64,000 nucleotides of DNA, taken from the NCBI GenBank assembly GCA_035772735.1, contig JASDFA010000007.1, positions 147,373,001 to 147,437,000 of the forward strand, written 5' to 3'. The stretch is from Datura wrightii. Lineage: Eukaryota > Streptophyta > Magnoliopsida > Solanales > Solanaceae. Shown in pieces: positions 47,201 through 59,465 of the stretch (within the stretch, counting starts at the first letter, position 1; each line of letters starts with the position of its first letter). The position numbers were made by a program, and so were the translations under genes. The notes under the pieces were generated by a model. That model searched no databases. It was not told the DNA's origin and saw only the letters and a list, made by a program, of their open reading frames with translations.

Positions 47201-49904
47201 TGGATTCACCCTCATGAAAGGTGGCCACCCAGGTGAACTAGGTGAGAATTGCTCCTGACCTACCTGAAAGGTATGTGACCATAAGCAGCAGTCAGCCGCA
47301 GATCACATCTATCAATATTCTGGAAAAATTGCTGAGTAGTTGGAAAAGTTGAAAATCTATTATATTACCGCAGTAGGATCACCAATTCGCACACCAAGAA
47401 AAATAGCTCTAATTGGATTAGCCTTAAGCAGAGCCTCCAAACCTGATTTGAAATCGAGGCGAAGAATATCCATTTGCAAATTGTAACTGTTCAGAGAAGA
47501 AGGACCAATTTAAATGATAATAAAAGTATTGCTACCTAGAAGGAATCCTAATATGTTATTCGTGTCAAAGGGAGGGAAGACAAATTAGCATGTCTTGCGT
47601 ACGTGGCTGCGGTTTCATAAGTGAATGAGTTGATTTCAGGGAAAACAGTCGGGGTCTCAAAATATATTGTCCGTATCGGTAATGTGTTTTCACCATCAGC
47701 AACATCTTGTGAACTACTTTCTTCCGCTTTATGCAGAAAATAGCCTGCTCTCAGTAGGTGAAGCAAAACCTAAATTGTAAAATAAAACATCACATATTTG
47801 GTTAAACACAACAAAAATAACTACTTGCCTCAACCCCCTACAAGTTGGAGTCGGCTATATGAATCCTCTAGATCCATTTTGTTCCGTTTGGACCCTTTTC
47901 ATCCTACTACTCAATATCTGTCTTTCGAAATAATTCAGAATTCTCTAAAACCATAGATTCTCTAAATCTTACATATACCGATACATCTTTGTGCAACATC
48001 ATTAGTTGAGAGGCATGTAAATAACTTACAGTAGAGTCTTTCCCTCCATTGAAGCTCAATGCAACCTCTTGTATGCTGTTTAAGGGGCAGGGGTTCAAAC
48101 AGAAGGGCAAAGGATAAGAAACACTAAATCAAGTTTACCATAAAAGAGAAAAGTAATAACAATAACTACTGGATCAATAACTCTTTTTTCTATGCTATTT
48201 ACTCTGTCCGATTTTTTCCACACTTTTTAATTAGTTTGTCCATAAAAAAGAATGACCACTTTCTATAGATGGAAAGATTTACCATTTTCTAAATGTCCAA
48301 ATTAATAAATATTCTTGCATTCAATCTTCTAATTATTATTTAACATTGTACTACCACTGCAAATATAATACTACTCATTGAAACTTTATCCTCTTAATCT
48401 CATGAAAAATCAACCTGCTTGAACAAACTGAAACTAAAGGAGTCAAACATGTTAATGACTTGAGAAACAAGTGTAGAAAGTAGAACATATGTCTATTTTC
48501 TGTTCGTCAGCATGACATAGGATTCTTAACAAAAGAATGTGCTATTAAAACATATGCTCCACACACTACAAACTAAAGTATATGCTTGCTATCTGCAGCA
48601 CATAAATCCATAGATCCTTCAGAAGTTCACAATTTAGAGCACAATGATACACTGAATCAATCAAATAGCAAACAGACAGCACTTCATCAAATAATCCATG
48701 GTAAATTAACCATAGGAAACAAAAGGCATTCAGGCCTTTATTCTACGGACATTGACCTTCATTTACAACTGACACAAACAGTCGATTTTCCCTACAACAA
48801 AGATGTAAACATTATGCCAATATCATTGTTTTTTTATGCTTGAACCATGACACGCAGTTGTTTGCATTATAAAACCATAAAAATGAAGTTCAAACTTCCA
48901 ATTAGAACTAACTTAAAACTGATATTATCACACTAAAGCACAACACTAAGTGACTAATTGCATAATTGACCTACTCCATACCAATAAAAGATTATAAATT
49001 TCAACTTCTACACTTCTTTATAACATGCTGATAATTTTCCTTCTACTCAGCTGCTTTCTATCAGATATTTTGACAATAAAATTCATCTCTCAGAAAATAT
49101 TATACGCACTAAACTCTTTGTCCCCATCTCTTGAGAACTAACTAGGTTATGATCAAGTATGTATAGCACTCCGCCAGATAAGCAGAATAATGCTGCTCTT
49201 GAGAAAAGCAACATTTAATCCTAGTACTCAATTAGTAGCTTGCACGAATCAATTTTATTAAACCATTCTTAGAGACCCCTCTGGTTTGTTTGCAACAACC
49301 TATGCAATGTCCCAATTTACATGCTGAGATTGTAACTAAATAACAGGCCATTTGCGCCTTTGGTATGGAGGAGAATATTTTTATAATGAAATTATCTTCC
49401 AGTGTTTGTGATTGGATATCTTTTTCCAAGGAAACTATTTTCCAACAAATATCCCAACTCTTACTGCATACCACTTCTTTCAACCGAATGCTCAAGCATA
49501 TCACCAAAACACTATCAACACACCCTATCCTCTACCTTTTAAAATTATCATGTGTCACCTACTTTTCACCCAACCTAACGCTAGAAAATAACATTGAAAA
49601 GATTTCCTAATATAAAAAAATTTTCAAGGAAAACAACTTCCACATAGCAAACACATATATTGTTGTATATTCAAGGTAATCCACAATTATCTTTATACCA
49701 ATGCAACTAACAAGAAATGCTGAATCAATGCATTGAGACAAGTTGCAACTTCACATCAAGAACAGAGCCCCCAAATATACAGAGGAAAAGAAGAGAAGCT
49801 TACGAATACAGAGCGAGTGCTCGTCTAATAACATATATGGCATTAGTATACTTTGTCTTCAACCTAATGTCATCACATTCTCGAATCGCTTTATCAATCT
49901 CCAT
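38279..49904 (-). CDS. FAD-synthase-like protein: PP-loop domain plus molybdopterin-binding-like domain
   Basis: Sixteen coding exons on the minus strand: 49804-49904, 48030-48075, 47603-47769, 47369-47486, 47181-47263, 45702-45761, 45230-45487, 44222-44318, 43414-43464, 43175-43255, 42028-42099, 41122-41184, 39656-39808, 38639-38696, 38456-38508 and 38279-38362. All junctions are GT-AG and keep frame; 514 residues. The N-terminal half is a PAPS-reductase/FAD-synthetase-type PP-loop domain: SFNGGKDST (41-49), a 90-residue stretch with FLGVRIGDPTAVGQEQFSPS, a DWSYRDVWAFLL motif and a LADGRLERAGRVKK signature. The C-terminal half (about 268-400) is a MoCF/MoaB-like domain with GDEI (274-277) and GGVGPLHSDVT (332-342). 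The expected role is transfer of AMP from ATP to FMN to make FAD; this is inferred from the family, and plants have other FAD synthetases. Introns carry several transposon relics. Confidence 0.9.
42240..42550. repeat. Dispersed repeat with internal direct repeat in intron 10
   Basis: Two 52-bp direct copies at 42279-42330 and 42495-42546, both reading CATAAGG-GACAACAA..CC and ending TGTGGGAC.TTCTAACA, flank a segment with TTGATACCATGTTAAGAATA. It resembles a widespread Solanaceae repeat and could be a small LTR-like element; class not settled. Confidence 0.5.
43305..43327. repeat. CT/CA microsatellite in intron 9
   Basis: A CTCTCTCTCT run passing into CACACACACACAC, in the intron between coding exons 9 and 10. 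Confidence 0.85.
43618..43979. repeat. Tandem duplication, about 180-bp unit, in intron 8
   Basis: Copy 1 at about 43618-43797 and copy 2 at about 43798-43979, offset 179 bp. Shared runs include GAAAAGTAATGCAGCA, AAAAGTTGGCTCAGCATGGT and TTTGGAGTCACTTTCTGGCG. Only about ten differences, so a fairly recent local duplication. Confidence 0.9.
46105..46185 (-). repeat. SINE-like fragment in intron 5
   Basis: The minus strand reads AACAACAACAATGCCTCAAC, CCCAAGCTAGTTCTGGTTGG, CTGTATGAATC, matching a plant SINE core (Au/TS-like) as I remember it. Confidence 0.5.
47826..47935 (+). repeat. SINE-like fragment in intron 2
   Basis: TGCCTCAACCCCCTACAAGT, TGGAGTCGGCTATATGAATC, CTCTAGATCCATTTTG: the same SINE core as at 46105-46185 but in the opposite orientation and with more of its 3' part. 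Confidence 0.55.
48195..48442. mobile_element. Possible Stowaway-type MITE in intron 1
   Basis: Left end TTTACTCTGTCCGATTTTTT and right-end complement ACTCCTTTAGTTTCAGTTTG resemble worn Stowaway ends (CTCCCTCCGT type). Boundaries approximate. Confidence 0.45.
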
Positions 49905-49930
49905 CAACTCTTCAGATAAACTGAACCTTT

Positions 49931-50409
49931 CTGCAGAGAAGCACAAATGACAAAAACAAGACACCCCAGATTCAATATCTCTGAACTTTTACAACTAAGC
50001 ATCATATCAGTTAAAAAAAGCCCCTTCTGACATATAGATTCAGAGAACGGAATGGATCTCAAAAATCAATAAATACTTCCTATATCCCTATTTATTGGCA
50101 CTTCTGTCTTATCAGAACTAATTTAACCAACTTCTGCACCTAAATCAACTGATGTTGATTCATTTTAAGGAGTAAAAATTTATTTGGAAACAACAGAAAA
50201 TTTAGTGAAGCAGAATGGTGAAGAGTACATTTTCAAAATGTCAACCAAGTTCACTTAGTTTGAATCTTGAAAAGTACATAGGAAGAGGGAATATTCAGGC
50301 TCCATAGAAAAGCAGAAATTTATGCAAAGATAATTGTTACCAACAGATGAACTACTCAACAAGAATTTCTTTTTAGAAAAGATTGAAACTTTTAACAGTA
50401 AAAACTTAC
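49931..50409 (-). other. Leader intron of the FAD-synthase-like gene
   Basis: On the minus strand the donor ACTCCAG/GTAAGT is at 50410/50409 and the acceptor CTTCTCTGCAG at 49931, 26 bases before the ATG. This predicts a noncoding first exon upstream of 50410. Confidence 0.65.
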
Positions 50410-50540
50410 CTGGAGTTTACGGGTTCAATCAAGAACACAAGAAAATCTGCTTTGATAGACACGAGGGAGATTTTGGTATTCAGAAAATGGCTTTAAAAAG
50501 TAAGCTTTTTTCTTGTTATCTTTCTTGGCGAAATGTGATT

Positions 50541-52076
50541 TTGCTTTAAGAAACTTCGTTGGGAGTCAAAGAATATCTAGAAGGAATGTGGGAAAGCAGA
50601 TTCTACCCTTCTGCAACATGGATCGGGTAAATGTCACAATTCATAGGATATATTCTTTTTCAATTTAATTCATAACATATAGGATAAGAGAGCTGCTTTC
50701 GGAATATTAGTTTAAGTGTTTCATTCCTTTTTTTGGGCAAGATTTATTTTCATTAATTAAACACAAAAGGGTTAAAAATATCTTTTAAGTATGAAAATTT
50801 CCTCATAAATTTAAAAATACCTTTAATTTTTATTTTTAACTCAATTGGATTCTAATATTTGCAAATGGAGGGATTACAAAAAAAAATGTTTATAGAAAGC
50901 TCCATCTGATATTTAATCATTTAGGCTAAATGCAAAGATAAAAAATTTACATGTTAAATGATTTCACATCTATTAATGATGAGAGAATTTCTTTATCTTT
51001 TAAAAAGACAAATTTAGAAATTATAATAATAGGATTTCAAAGGTACTCATTATAACAAAAAAATTTTAATTTCTAATTTTTCTTTAGATTTTCTTATTGT
51101 ATGTGTAAATTATGTCGGTTTTACTAATCTCTAAAATAAAAAGTAAAGAAAACCTCTAAATAGTACAATTTTTAATGATAAGAGTATTTTTAAATCAAAA
51201 GATAAAAGGAGAGGTATCCTTGAACCAAAAAATAAAAATCTAAGATATTTAAGGTCCTCTCATATTGTATCGACTTTATCTCTATTTTTGTCCTAATATA
51301 TTTGATCTCCTTCTTAATAAATTTATTCACCTAAAACTAATTTAAATTTATATTGCATAGAGCTTTTTAATGAAAATTCTCAATTCCACAAGTGTATAAT
51401 TGAGATTCGTGATTAAGGGGGGAGGACCCTCGATGGTGAAGAAAAATACTACATCTTTTTTTTTTTTTTTCAAGTCTAGCTAACCTCTTCAAGATAATGA
51501 CATGTCGTTTGGTTGCTGCAACTCGTATATAATAGTTAGGCAGATATTAGTAATATAAAAATTAATTATCTAGGATTTAATTATTTCATATTCTATTATG
51601 TATAAAATAATATATAAATTTTTCATAGTTTATATATATATTAGTTATGAGAGTTTCTAAATTGCAAATCAAACATTATATTAAATACAAAAAAAAAAAT
51701 CAAACATGATATTACTTACATAAAATTTAATACATGAATATTTTAGCTCCTAACCAACTATCAAACTACTACTAATGGTCATGTAGCTGATAATTTTGTT
51801 TACTCTTTTTAAAAGCTTTTGCTCTTTTTACTGTTAAACTTATAACCGTAGAACTGAAAGCAAGAAGCACTTATTATTCGAGCAACTCCCTCTTATCGTT
51901 GATTTGTTTGACAAACTTAAACCAAATTGAAATTTCTTTTAGTCATTTCTAAAGAAAGAAGGTCTAATAAGTAACAAGTTATCATAAAATGCCCTGCTTC
52001 TTGTTTGTATGCCGTGTACCATTAAATAGTGGACAACTAATCCAATTAATATATATTAATTTATTATTATTACTAT
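50541..52076. other. Intergenic, promoter side of the FAD-synthase-like gene
   Basis: AT-rich, no gene seen. The part nearest 50541 should contain the gene's promoter; I do not see a clear TATA box. Confidence 0.5.
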
Positions 52077-52788
52077 TAGAACTGTTAATATGGGTCGGTC
52101 CAATCTATCGGGGCTAGCCTCCACGGGCTTTTAGAGTTTGACGGGTCATATCGGGCCAATTCATCATTTTGATGGGCTATAAAACAGCAAGTCAATCCCA
52201 TCAATACGCGGGCTGCAGGCCTTGCTGGTCCCCCACTTTTTAAAAATAAATATTTTTAAAATAATTTATTAATTTAAAAATATTAACATAAATATACAAG
52301 ACAATATTACGTGGTGTTACTACTTGCTAACCAATTCCTAAATTCACAAACAAAAATAATTCTAATAATATTTATTAAATTTGACTTCAAGTAAAGATTT
52401 AATGGTATGACTTCAATCTGAAACAACTGTCATTCTATGCATATATCTTAGTTATAAACCTACAAAAACACGATCTACAATATTGAACAACTTTTGACAT
52501 GATATTCTTGGACCCAAATAGAGATATTAATATAAAAACTAAATGAGTAATGAGTTTTGGGACTTTGCAATATTCATATATGATGGTTTAAGTATACTTT
52601 GACTATTCTGGTTATTTTTAGTACTCTATTTTATTTATATTTTCTTATTAATTTTTTATTAAGTCTACGGACCGGATCAACCCACTTTGCTCAAGCCTCA
52701 CGGACCGATTAGCTTATCTGAGTCATGCTAAAAGCTTCATTCTTAAATGGACTCCAAAATTATAGTCTAATCCATATTGACGGCTCTA
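52077..52788. mobile_element. hAT-type MITE
   Basis: A 712-bp element with imperfect terminal inverted repeats: left TAGAACTGTTAATATGG, right complement TAGAGCCGTCAATATGG (3 mismatches). The flanks ATTACTAT (52069-52076) and ATTACTAC (52789-52796) make an 8-bp target duplication with one mismatch. The ends are GC-richer (GGGTCGGTCC, ACGGACCGG) and the middle is AT-rich without coding capacity. Confidence 0.8.
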
Positions 52789-52796
52789 ATTACTAC

Positions 52797-55700
52797 TAAT
52801 AACAGAGTGAATTTTTAATTAATTTAGTTATTGAGGATGACACAAAAGAGTGGATATTACTTTGCTAATATTATTATGTGTCGATTATTAGACTAGTTTC
52901 ATTCTACTATCTTTGTTTCTTTTTGTTTATCACTTTAAAAAAAAAATATATATATAAATTAAGTAGATGCAAAGCATACTTTATATATATAAAATAATTT
53001 TAATCGTATATATAATATAATTTTTCAACGAAAAAGGTTCAAATCTTTTTTGGTCCAATAATAATATATATTCTTAATAAAGTTATTCTTTTCTTCTTAA
53101 ATTATCTATCGGTGATTTTTAAAAATAGTTATCTAAAATTAATTTTTCATTTTAGAAGTTCAAGATAAAATTAATTATTTTTTTATATTTTATTCTTAGT
53201 AACATTGTTTTCAGAGATTATAAATACCTCGATAAAGTAAATAATTAACGAAAAAAATTTATATACATAAATAAAAGTAAATTTATTAGAATCCTTTCTA
53301 ATTAATTATTTTCTTGTTAAATTAAAAAACAGGATAAACAATTTGACAGCAATTTGCTTCCGTGTATTTCTTTTGTTCTAACTACTATTTGACTAAAACT
53401 TGGAATAAATTACGATAATTTTATTTCTTAAAGACTGGCCAATAAAGCTTTATCTAAATTATTATAATAATTAAACAATCACTTTCATTAGCAACTTAAT
53501 TAGCCATCTTTCTGGAATCCTATTTGGTTACGACTTCTCAAAATTACTAGTCTCTCGATTTCATCAAAATTAATAAAGTACAAAAGTTTACATAAGATAA
53601 TTAAAATATTATTAAATTTTGAGTTGATTTAAAATTTTAATATAGTGCACATATTTTATTTTTTGTGTTAATTTTAAAAGGAGTCTTTATATTTTATATA
53701 TATATATTTTAATTTAAATAACTTATCGGTACTTAAATTTTTATAGAAATTGAATTGACTATAAGAGTATTACATTATATGATTCTAGTTTAGAAAATCA
53801 AATGTTTTAGCTGATTCATACATTTCACTTTATCCAAATTTAATTATAATTATACATCGTCATCTTGGTTTGAATGTAAAAATATCAAAATAATGTCTGA
53901 AAGCTGAAAAGAATAAATAATAAAGGCTGAAACGCGAAAAGTTATAACTTGTAAGGATATTTAAGATAATTTATGTTTAGATTTACACAATATGAAGAAT
54001 TAAAATAAAATTCATAATTTAATATAATTATTAAATAATTATTTATTTTACAATATTTAATTTTAGTAGAGACAAAATTATAATTTAACTTTTAACTTTA
54101 AGAGATTCCCACTTATATAGTAAAATATATGATATATGATATATGATGATAAATGATTTTATTTTATTTTTTAAATTAATTTATTTATTTTATTTAATAA
54201 AAAATAAAATAATAATTCAACTTTTCACTTGAGATTTTTCTACTTATATAATAATATGATTTACTTTTGTCCAATGAATCATAGAACGTGAATCTTATCT
54301 GAATTAAATGTCCACAGGCCTTTTACATCCATTCAAATTCGGAAAAAAAAAAAGAAAAAGGTAACCCATACTTAAATTGAAAGTTTTTCTAGTTGATGAA
54401 TGAATTAAATACGTGAATAAAAGATGAGAGGAAAAAAAATACTTGAATCTGTACAAGTTTGTCTAAGTTCAACATTTTATTATTGCTTCCCCCTTTTGGT
54501 CTTTTTATTTTTGCAGCAGTTGGTGGCATTTACCAATTGATTCTTTAATTCGTTTGGATAATATTTGGTTGAAATTGAAAAAATAAATATCATTATGTGG
54601 AATTGACGTTGAAAATAAATATTTGGAAGTATGTTTAAATTAAACATGGATTTCCCTTGGAGAAAAAAAATAATTTATGTGTGAAATTAAAAACTTTATT
54701 TAATTTCCCGAAGGAGTACAAATTATATATATATGAAGAAGCAACTGAAAATTATTTTTACTATATATAATCAATCATCATTCTTTTTTTTTTTTTAACT
54801 CTGGACCATGAAGAGCAACATAAGGTACTTAGCCAGCGTGCCAAGCAAAATCTTAAGAAAATTCGCAGTTCATTATTTTTTTGCATACGTATTAAATAAA
54901 TTTGTTTGTGTAAAATAACTCACGAATATAATCACTGGCTCTGTTTACAAAAGTATGGAGTATGGCATTATAAATTCACAATTTGTTAAGATATTTCAAC
55001 CACATATATAATTATATTTTCATTTAACAAACTTATCTCAATAATAAACGGTTCAACTCGCTATAACTCAATTGGTGCTAATTAGCGGATGCTTCGCGTC
55101 AATTCATTTATCTGATCAACGGCATTTGTGGTAATCTTAGAAGAAGATTATAAAATAATATTACATGTAAAAATATAATTTTTTATATTTTATCATTTTG
55201 ATTTACTCATACATCATAAATCTGACGATTAAATCAAATACATTTTAATCTTCAATCATCAATTAATTAGTGGATTGGCACCGCCTTTGGTATGTGTAAG
55301 TGACTCATAGCACATGGCACTGCCTTCAAGGTGTTACAGGAAGGTTGCTTACTTCATGGGATTGTTTTGTTTTTCACTGGACATATGCATATGACATTTC
55401 AACACATACGTTATACATGACGTCAGTGGGTCATGAGAAATATTTAGTGTGTGTTTTTTTTTATGTGACAATCTGAGAACCAATTATGCATTGGGCACGG
55501 TAAGTTTTGATCTATTTAAATTTTAATTTTATTTTATTTTATTTTATTTAATATTTTTAAAAAATTGTCTCGCTAAGTCCCATTTCATTTATGTTATTTT
55601 TTTTTATTTAGTAACATAATTCTTTTTTTACTTCTTTATCATCTATAATGAAAGTTAATTGAATAAATATTTTATTGCGAATTCTCACTTTTCATTCTTC

Positions 55701-56099
55701 AATTTTATAAAAATAAATTATTGTAATTTGGTAAGTAAAATTTAGTCTTTGTTATAATTTATTTTGCTTGATTCAAAATATGAAGATTAAACTAATTAAT
55801 GTTTGGTGTAAATATGAACATACAATCTTCAATTTTTAAAAAATAAAATTTGCATAACTAGAAATTACATAAAATCTACTATAAGTCATAATTGTTTCCC
55901 ATTCCAAATATTTGAAAAAATTATGATCAAAGAAAATATTCTTTTAATTATTTAAATAGTAACTAAGACAAATAAATTAAAACGAAATAATGAGTATAAA
56001 TTTTTATTGTAAAAGAATCAAAAACATACATTAATAAAAAAAATTATTTCTCTCAAGGCTATATCTATAGTCCTCCCATCTTTTAAAATATTGACATGA
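52797..56099. other. AT-rich intergenic spacer
   Basis: Long AT-rich stretch with many A/T runs and short TA repeats. No gene, RNA or complete element could be supported. Confidence 0.55.
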
Positions 56100-56354
56100 T
56101 ATTGCGCAAGAAGGTTACGTCTTTTCGGGTATAAATTATTACCGAAAATTTTAAATCTCGCCCTATCCCTACCTATTAAAAAATTTTAAAAATAATATCT
56201 TTTGTTGACCTACCGCTCCGCCCTATTTAAATTTTTTCTTGCTTGCCTCGCCTCTTCCCGTTCCACCCTATTTAAATTTTTCTATATCTTGCCTCATTGA
56301 AAACTTGCCCTGCTCCGCCCAGTCCCGCCCCGCCCGTCCCAGTTGCCACCCCTA
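56100..56354. mobile_element. Partial hAT-like MITE
   Basis: The right edge reads GTTGCCACCCCTA (complement TAGGGGTGGCAAC), a hAT-type terminus, preceded by a CG-rich stretch with CGCCCAGTCCCGCCCCGCCC. No matching left end or target duplication was found, so the element is probably truncated. Confidence 0.45.
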
Positions 56355-56548
56355 GAACTAATTGCCACCCACGTCAAAGCGGTAAAGTTTATCAATAACC
56401 TTCTATTATTTTACCCAAAAAATGAGATTTTTCTATTTCTTTTTATAATTTAAATTAATAAAGTGATATTTGGTTTAGTCAATCTCCCCGTGACAGCAAG
56501 CAAATAGTGAAATACCCAGAAAAGTTCATATATTTCTTAAACTTAATA

Positions 56549-56552
<4 letters not shown>

Positions 56553-56585
<33 letters not shown>
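56553..56585. repeat. TA microsatellite
   Basis: About 16 TA units. Confidence 0.95.
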
Positions 56586-56586
<1 letters not shown>

Positions 56587-57773
56587 CTTATTTTAAAATA
56601 TAAAATTTAAAAAAAAAAATTTCCTCTCAAACTTATTATCCAATCAAACACTATCTTTTTACCTTACCAATAAAATTAGATGCGAGATTTGATGGTTCTC
56701 AAATTCACTGCATTAATCTTTAAGCAAAGCAGATTCTAAAAGCAAATAGTTTTGTTCACCTTAATCCCTTGTATTAGTACTTGACAATGACTAATTTTCT
56801 TTTTGATCAAGTTTTTAAAAGGTTAAAAAAGATGTTTATTTTTTAAAAAATAAGGTATTTCGTTAAATTTTAATAAGTATTTTTTAAAAAAATATTTTTT
56901 AAAATAAATTAATTTTAAAAATTTGGCCAGAAAAAATTAAGATATTTGTATTATATATAACACTGACCGGAGACCGGTAAAGTGGGAAAGCTTCATCTAA
57001 ATAATCACTTCCATTAACAACTTAAGTAAATCTTTAAATCAGATTGGACCATTATTAAATTTGGAATAATCCTTTGTTAAATGAATCAGCGCACGTGAAT
57101 TCTATCCAAAAGGCTAAAAAGGTCCATCCATCCTCTCAAGTCATAAGACACACTCAACTTGAAATTGAAAAAGACTCATCTTTTCTTGTTTAATTTCTGC
57201 TTTTTTTTTTTAAAAAAAGTAAATTTTAATATTTATAATTTTTAAAATTTTTGTTAAACTAAAATCAGAAAAATAAAGAAGAAAAAACTTAGCTTGTTTG
57301 AATAGTTTCTTACTTATATTTTATAAATCAAAAGTTAAAAGTTAAAATTTTTAACTTATGATTTTTAATTTTTTTTTATCTTTTTATCTTAAAATTAAAT
57401 ATTTAAAAATATTTTCAAAATTTATTTAAATACTATAAAATTATTTAAAAATTATTTTAATTTAAAAACACTTAAAATAAGTTAATTTGACTCTTAATCG
57501 CTGATCATGCAAAGTGACTCCACTTGAAAGCAGAGAGGAGTTTGGCTTGAGAGAAAATAAAGAAAGATTATCACATAAACTTACTTAAATTATCCAATCC
57601 AAACATCTTACTATTTAATTAGCCTAAACGAATCTGTACTTATTTTAGTCTAAATTCAAGATCTTGTTATATTAATTGCTCTATACACTCAACCAACATC
57701 TTTATATTCTGTGCTGTGACCCCCAAAAAAGAAGAGAAAAAAAATTAAGAGCAGCCATTGTTGTCTGAAAGCC
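56586..57773. other. Promoter side of the first nodulin-like gene
   Basis: AT-rich upstream region with several A/T runs. A weak TATA-like TTTATATTC lies near 57700, about 70 bases before the start codon. No other gene seen. Confidence 0.45.
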
Positions 57774-59465
57774 ATGGAAGGTTTTGGTCTCCATATGCTT
57801 GTAGGCCGATGGTTTATGGTTTTTTCTTCACTTTTGATCTTGTCGGTGGCAGGTGGCACTTACATATTTGGTCTCTACTCTGAAGAAGTGAAGATATCAC
57901 TAGGTTATGACCAAACAACCTTAAACTTGCTTGGGTTTTTCAAAGATTTAGGTGCAAATGTTGGAATCATTTCTGGGCTAATCAATGAAGTCACCCCACC
58001 ATGGGTTGTTCTTCTTCTTGGTGCATTTATGAACTTTTCTGGGTATTTCTCTATTTGGCTTGCTGTCACTGGGAGATTGACTAAACCAAAGGTTTGGCAG
58101 ATGTGTTTCTGTATTTTCATTGGGGCAAATTCACAAACATTTGCAAACACTGGGGTTATAGTGACTTGTGTCAAGAATTTCCCAGAAAGCAGGGGAATTG
58201 TGATTGGGCTGTTAAAGGGTTTTGTTGGTTTAAGTGGTGCTATACTTACACAGTTATATCATGCCTTTTATGGGAACAATGGGAAATCTTTAATCTTGCT
58301 TATTGCTTGGCTTCCTGCTGTTGTTTCTTGTGTTTTTCTTAGAGTTATAAGGACTATGAGGGTCACTAGGCAAGAAAATGAGCTCAAGATTTTCTACCAG
58401 CTTCTGTTTATGTCACTTGGTCTAGCTGGTTTCCTCATGGCTATAATTATAGTGCAAAATAGAGTTGAGTTTAATAGTGTTGGTTATTGGTCAACTGCTG
58501 GTACCATTCTTGTTTTGCTATTTGCTCCCATAATTCTTGTTATTAGAGAAGAACTGAAACTATGGGACACAAAGAAACAAGTTTTAACTCAGCCTGTAGA
58601 AATTAAAGTTGCTGAAATTGAGACACCACTTCAATCTTCAGCAACTGTTGTCCCAACTAATGATCAGAAAGATCCTATTTCTTTCTTTAAAAATGTGTTT
58701 AAGCCTCCAGAGAGGGGTGAGGACTACACCATATTGCAAGCAGTTCTCAGCATTGATATGTTGATTCTGTTCATTGCTACAATATTTGGAGCAGGTGGGC
58801 TTTTGACAGCAATGGACAACTTAGGTCAAATTGGTAAAGCCTTAGGCTATCCCCAAACAAGCATCACTACATTTGTGTCACTTGTGAGTATATGGGGTTA
58901 CCTTGGGCGAGTAGGTTCTGGATTCGCCTCTGAAATATTCTTGGAAAAGTATAAGTTCCCGCGTCCCTTGATGCTGACATTAGTACTTTTTCTCTCTTGT
59001 GCCGGTCATGTTTTGATTGCGTTTGGTGTGCCAAACACTCTGTATGTTGCCTCTGTGCTAATGGGGTTCTGTTTTGGCGCTCTATGGCCGTTGATATTTG
59101 CAATCATATCTGAAATCTTTGGCCTTAAGCACTACTCCACATTGCTCAACTTTGGTGGTGCTGCAAGCCCGATCGGAGCCTACATATTCAATGTTAAAGT
59201 AGCTGGTAAATTGTATGACAGAGAAGCAATGAAGCAAATGGAAGCTCATGGGATCATTAGGAAGCGCGGTGAAGACTTGACTTGCACTGGAGTTGAGTGT
59301 TATAAGTTGGCTTTCTTGATAATTGCAGCATCTACTTTTGTGGGGTTCATTGTTTCATTGCTTTTAGTACTCAGAACATTCAAGTTCTATAAAGGGGATA
59401 TTTACAAGAAGTTCAGAGAACAAGCTGAGTCTCAGTCCAGAACAAATGGTGATGCTCCACTATAG
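57774..59465 (+). CDS. Nodulin-like / NFD4-type MFS transporter
   Basis: Single exon, 563 residues. It is a plant nodulin-like protein of the major facilitator superfamily, a membrane protein with about 12 predicted segments and no established substrate; some relatives are linked to nuclear fusion defects (NFD4) in Arabidopsis. The N-terminal nodulin-like half runs to about residue 260, with RWFMVFSSLLILSVAGGTY, GYDQTTLNLLGFFKDLGAN and NFPESRGIVIGLLKGFVGLS. A hydrophilic loop (about 265-320) follows and the C-terminal MFS half begins at RGEDYTILQAVLSIDM, with GQIGKALGYPQTSITTFVS, a YKFPRPLMLT loop and GALWPLIFAIISEIFG. The start has a good context (GCCATGG). The cytosolic tail is short. It is paired tail to tail with a paralogue at 61628-63409. 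Confidence 0.93.
   Translation: MEGFGLHMLVGRWFMVFSSLLILSVAGGTYIFGLYSEEVKISLGYDQTTLNLLGFFKDLGANVGIISGLINEVTPPWVVLLLGAFMNFSGYFSIWLAVTGRLTKPKVWQMCFCIFIGANSQTFANTGVIVTCVKNFPESRGIVIGLLKGFVGLSGAILTQLYHAFYGNNGKSLILLIAWLPAVVSCVFLRVIRTMRVTRQENELKIFYQLLFMSLGLAGFLMAIIIVQNRVEFNSVGYWSTAGTILVLLFAPIILVIREELKLWDTKKQVLTQPVEIKVAEIETPLQSSATVVPTNDQKDPISFFKNVFKPPERGEDYTILQAVLSIDMLILFIATIFGAGGLLTAMDNLGQIGKALGYPQTSITTFVSLVSIWGYLGRVGSGFASEIFLEKYKFPRPLMLTLVLFLSCAGHVLIAFGVPNTLYVASVLMGFCFGALWPLIFAIISEIFGLKHYSTLLNFGGAASPIGAYIFNVKVAGKLYDREAMKQMEAHGIIRKRGEDLTCTGVECYKLAFLIIAASTFVGFIVSLLLVLRTFKFYKGDIYKKFREQAESQSRTNGDAPL

Noticed and set aside
47569..47602. Reading of exon 3 of the FAD-synthase-like gene through to the stop near 47548
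   Set aside because: A GT donor after GCAGCCAC restores the conserved sequence with the next exon (TYNLQMDILR), while the read-through residues match nothing.
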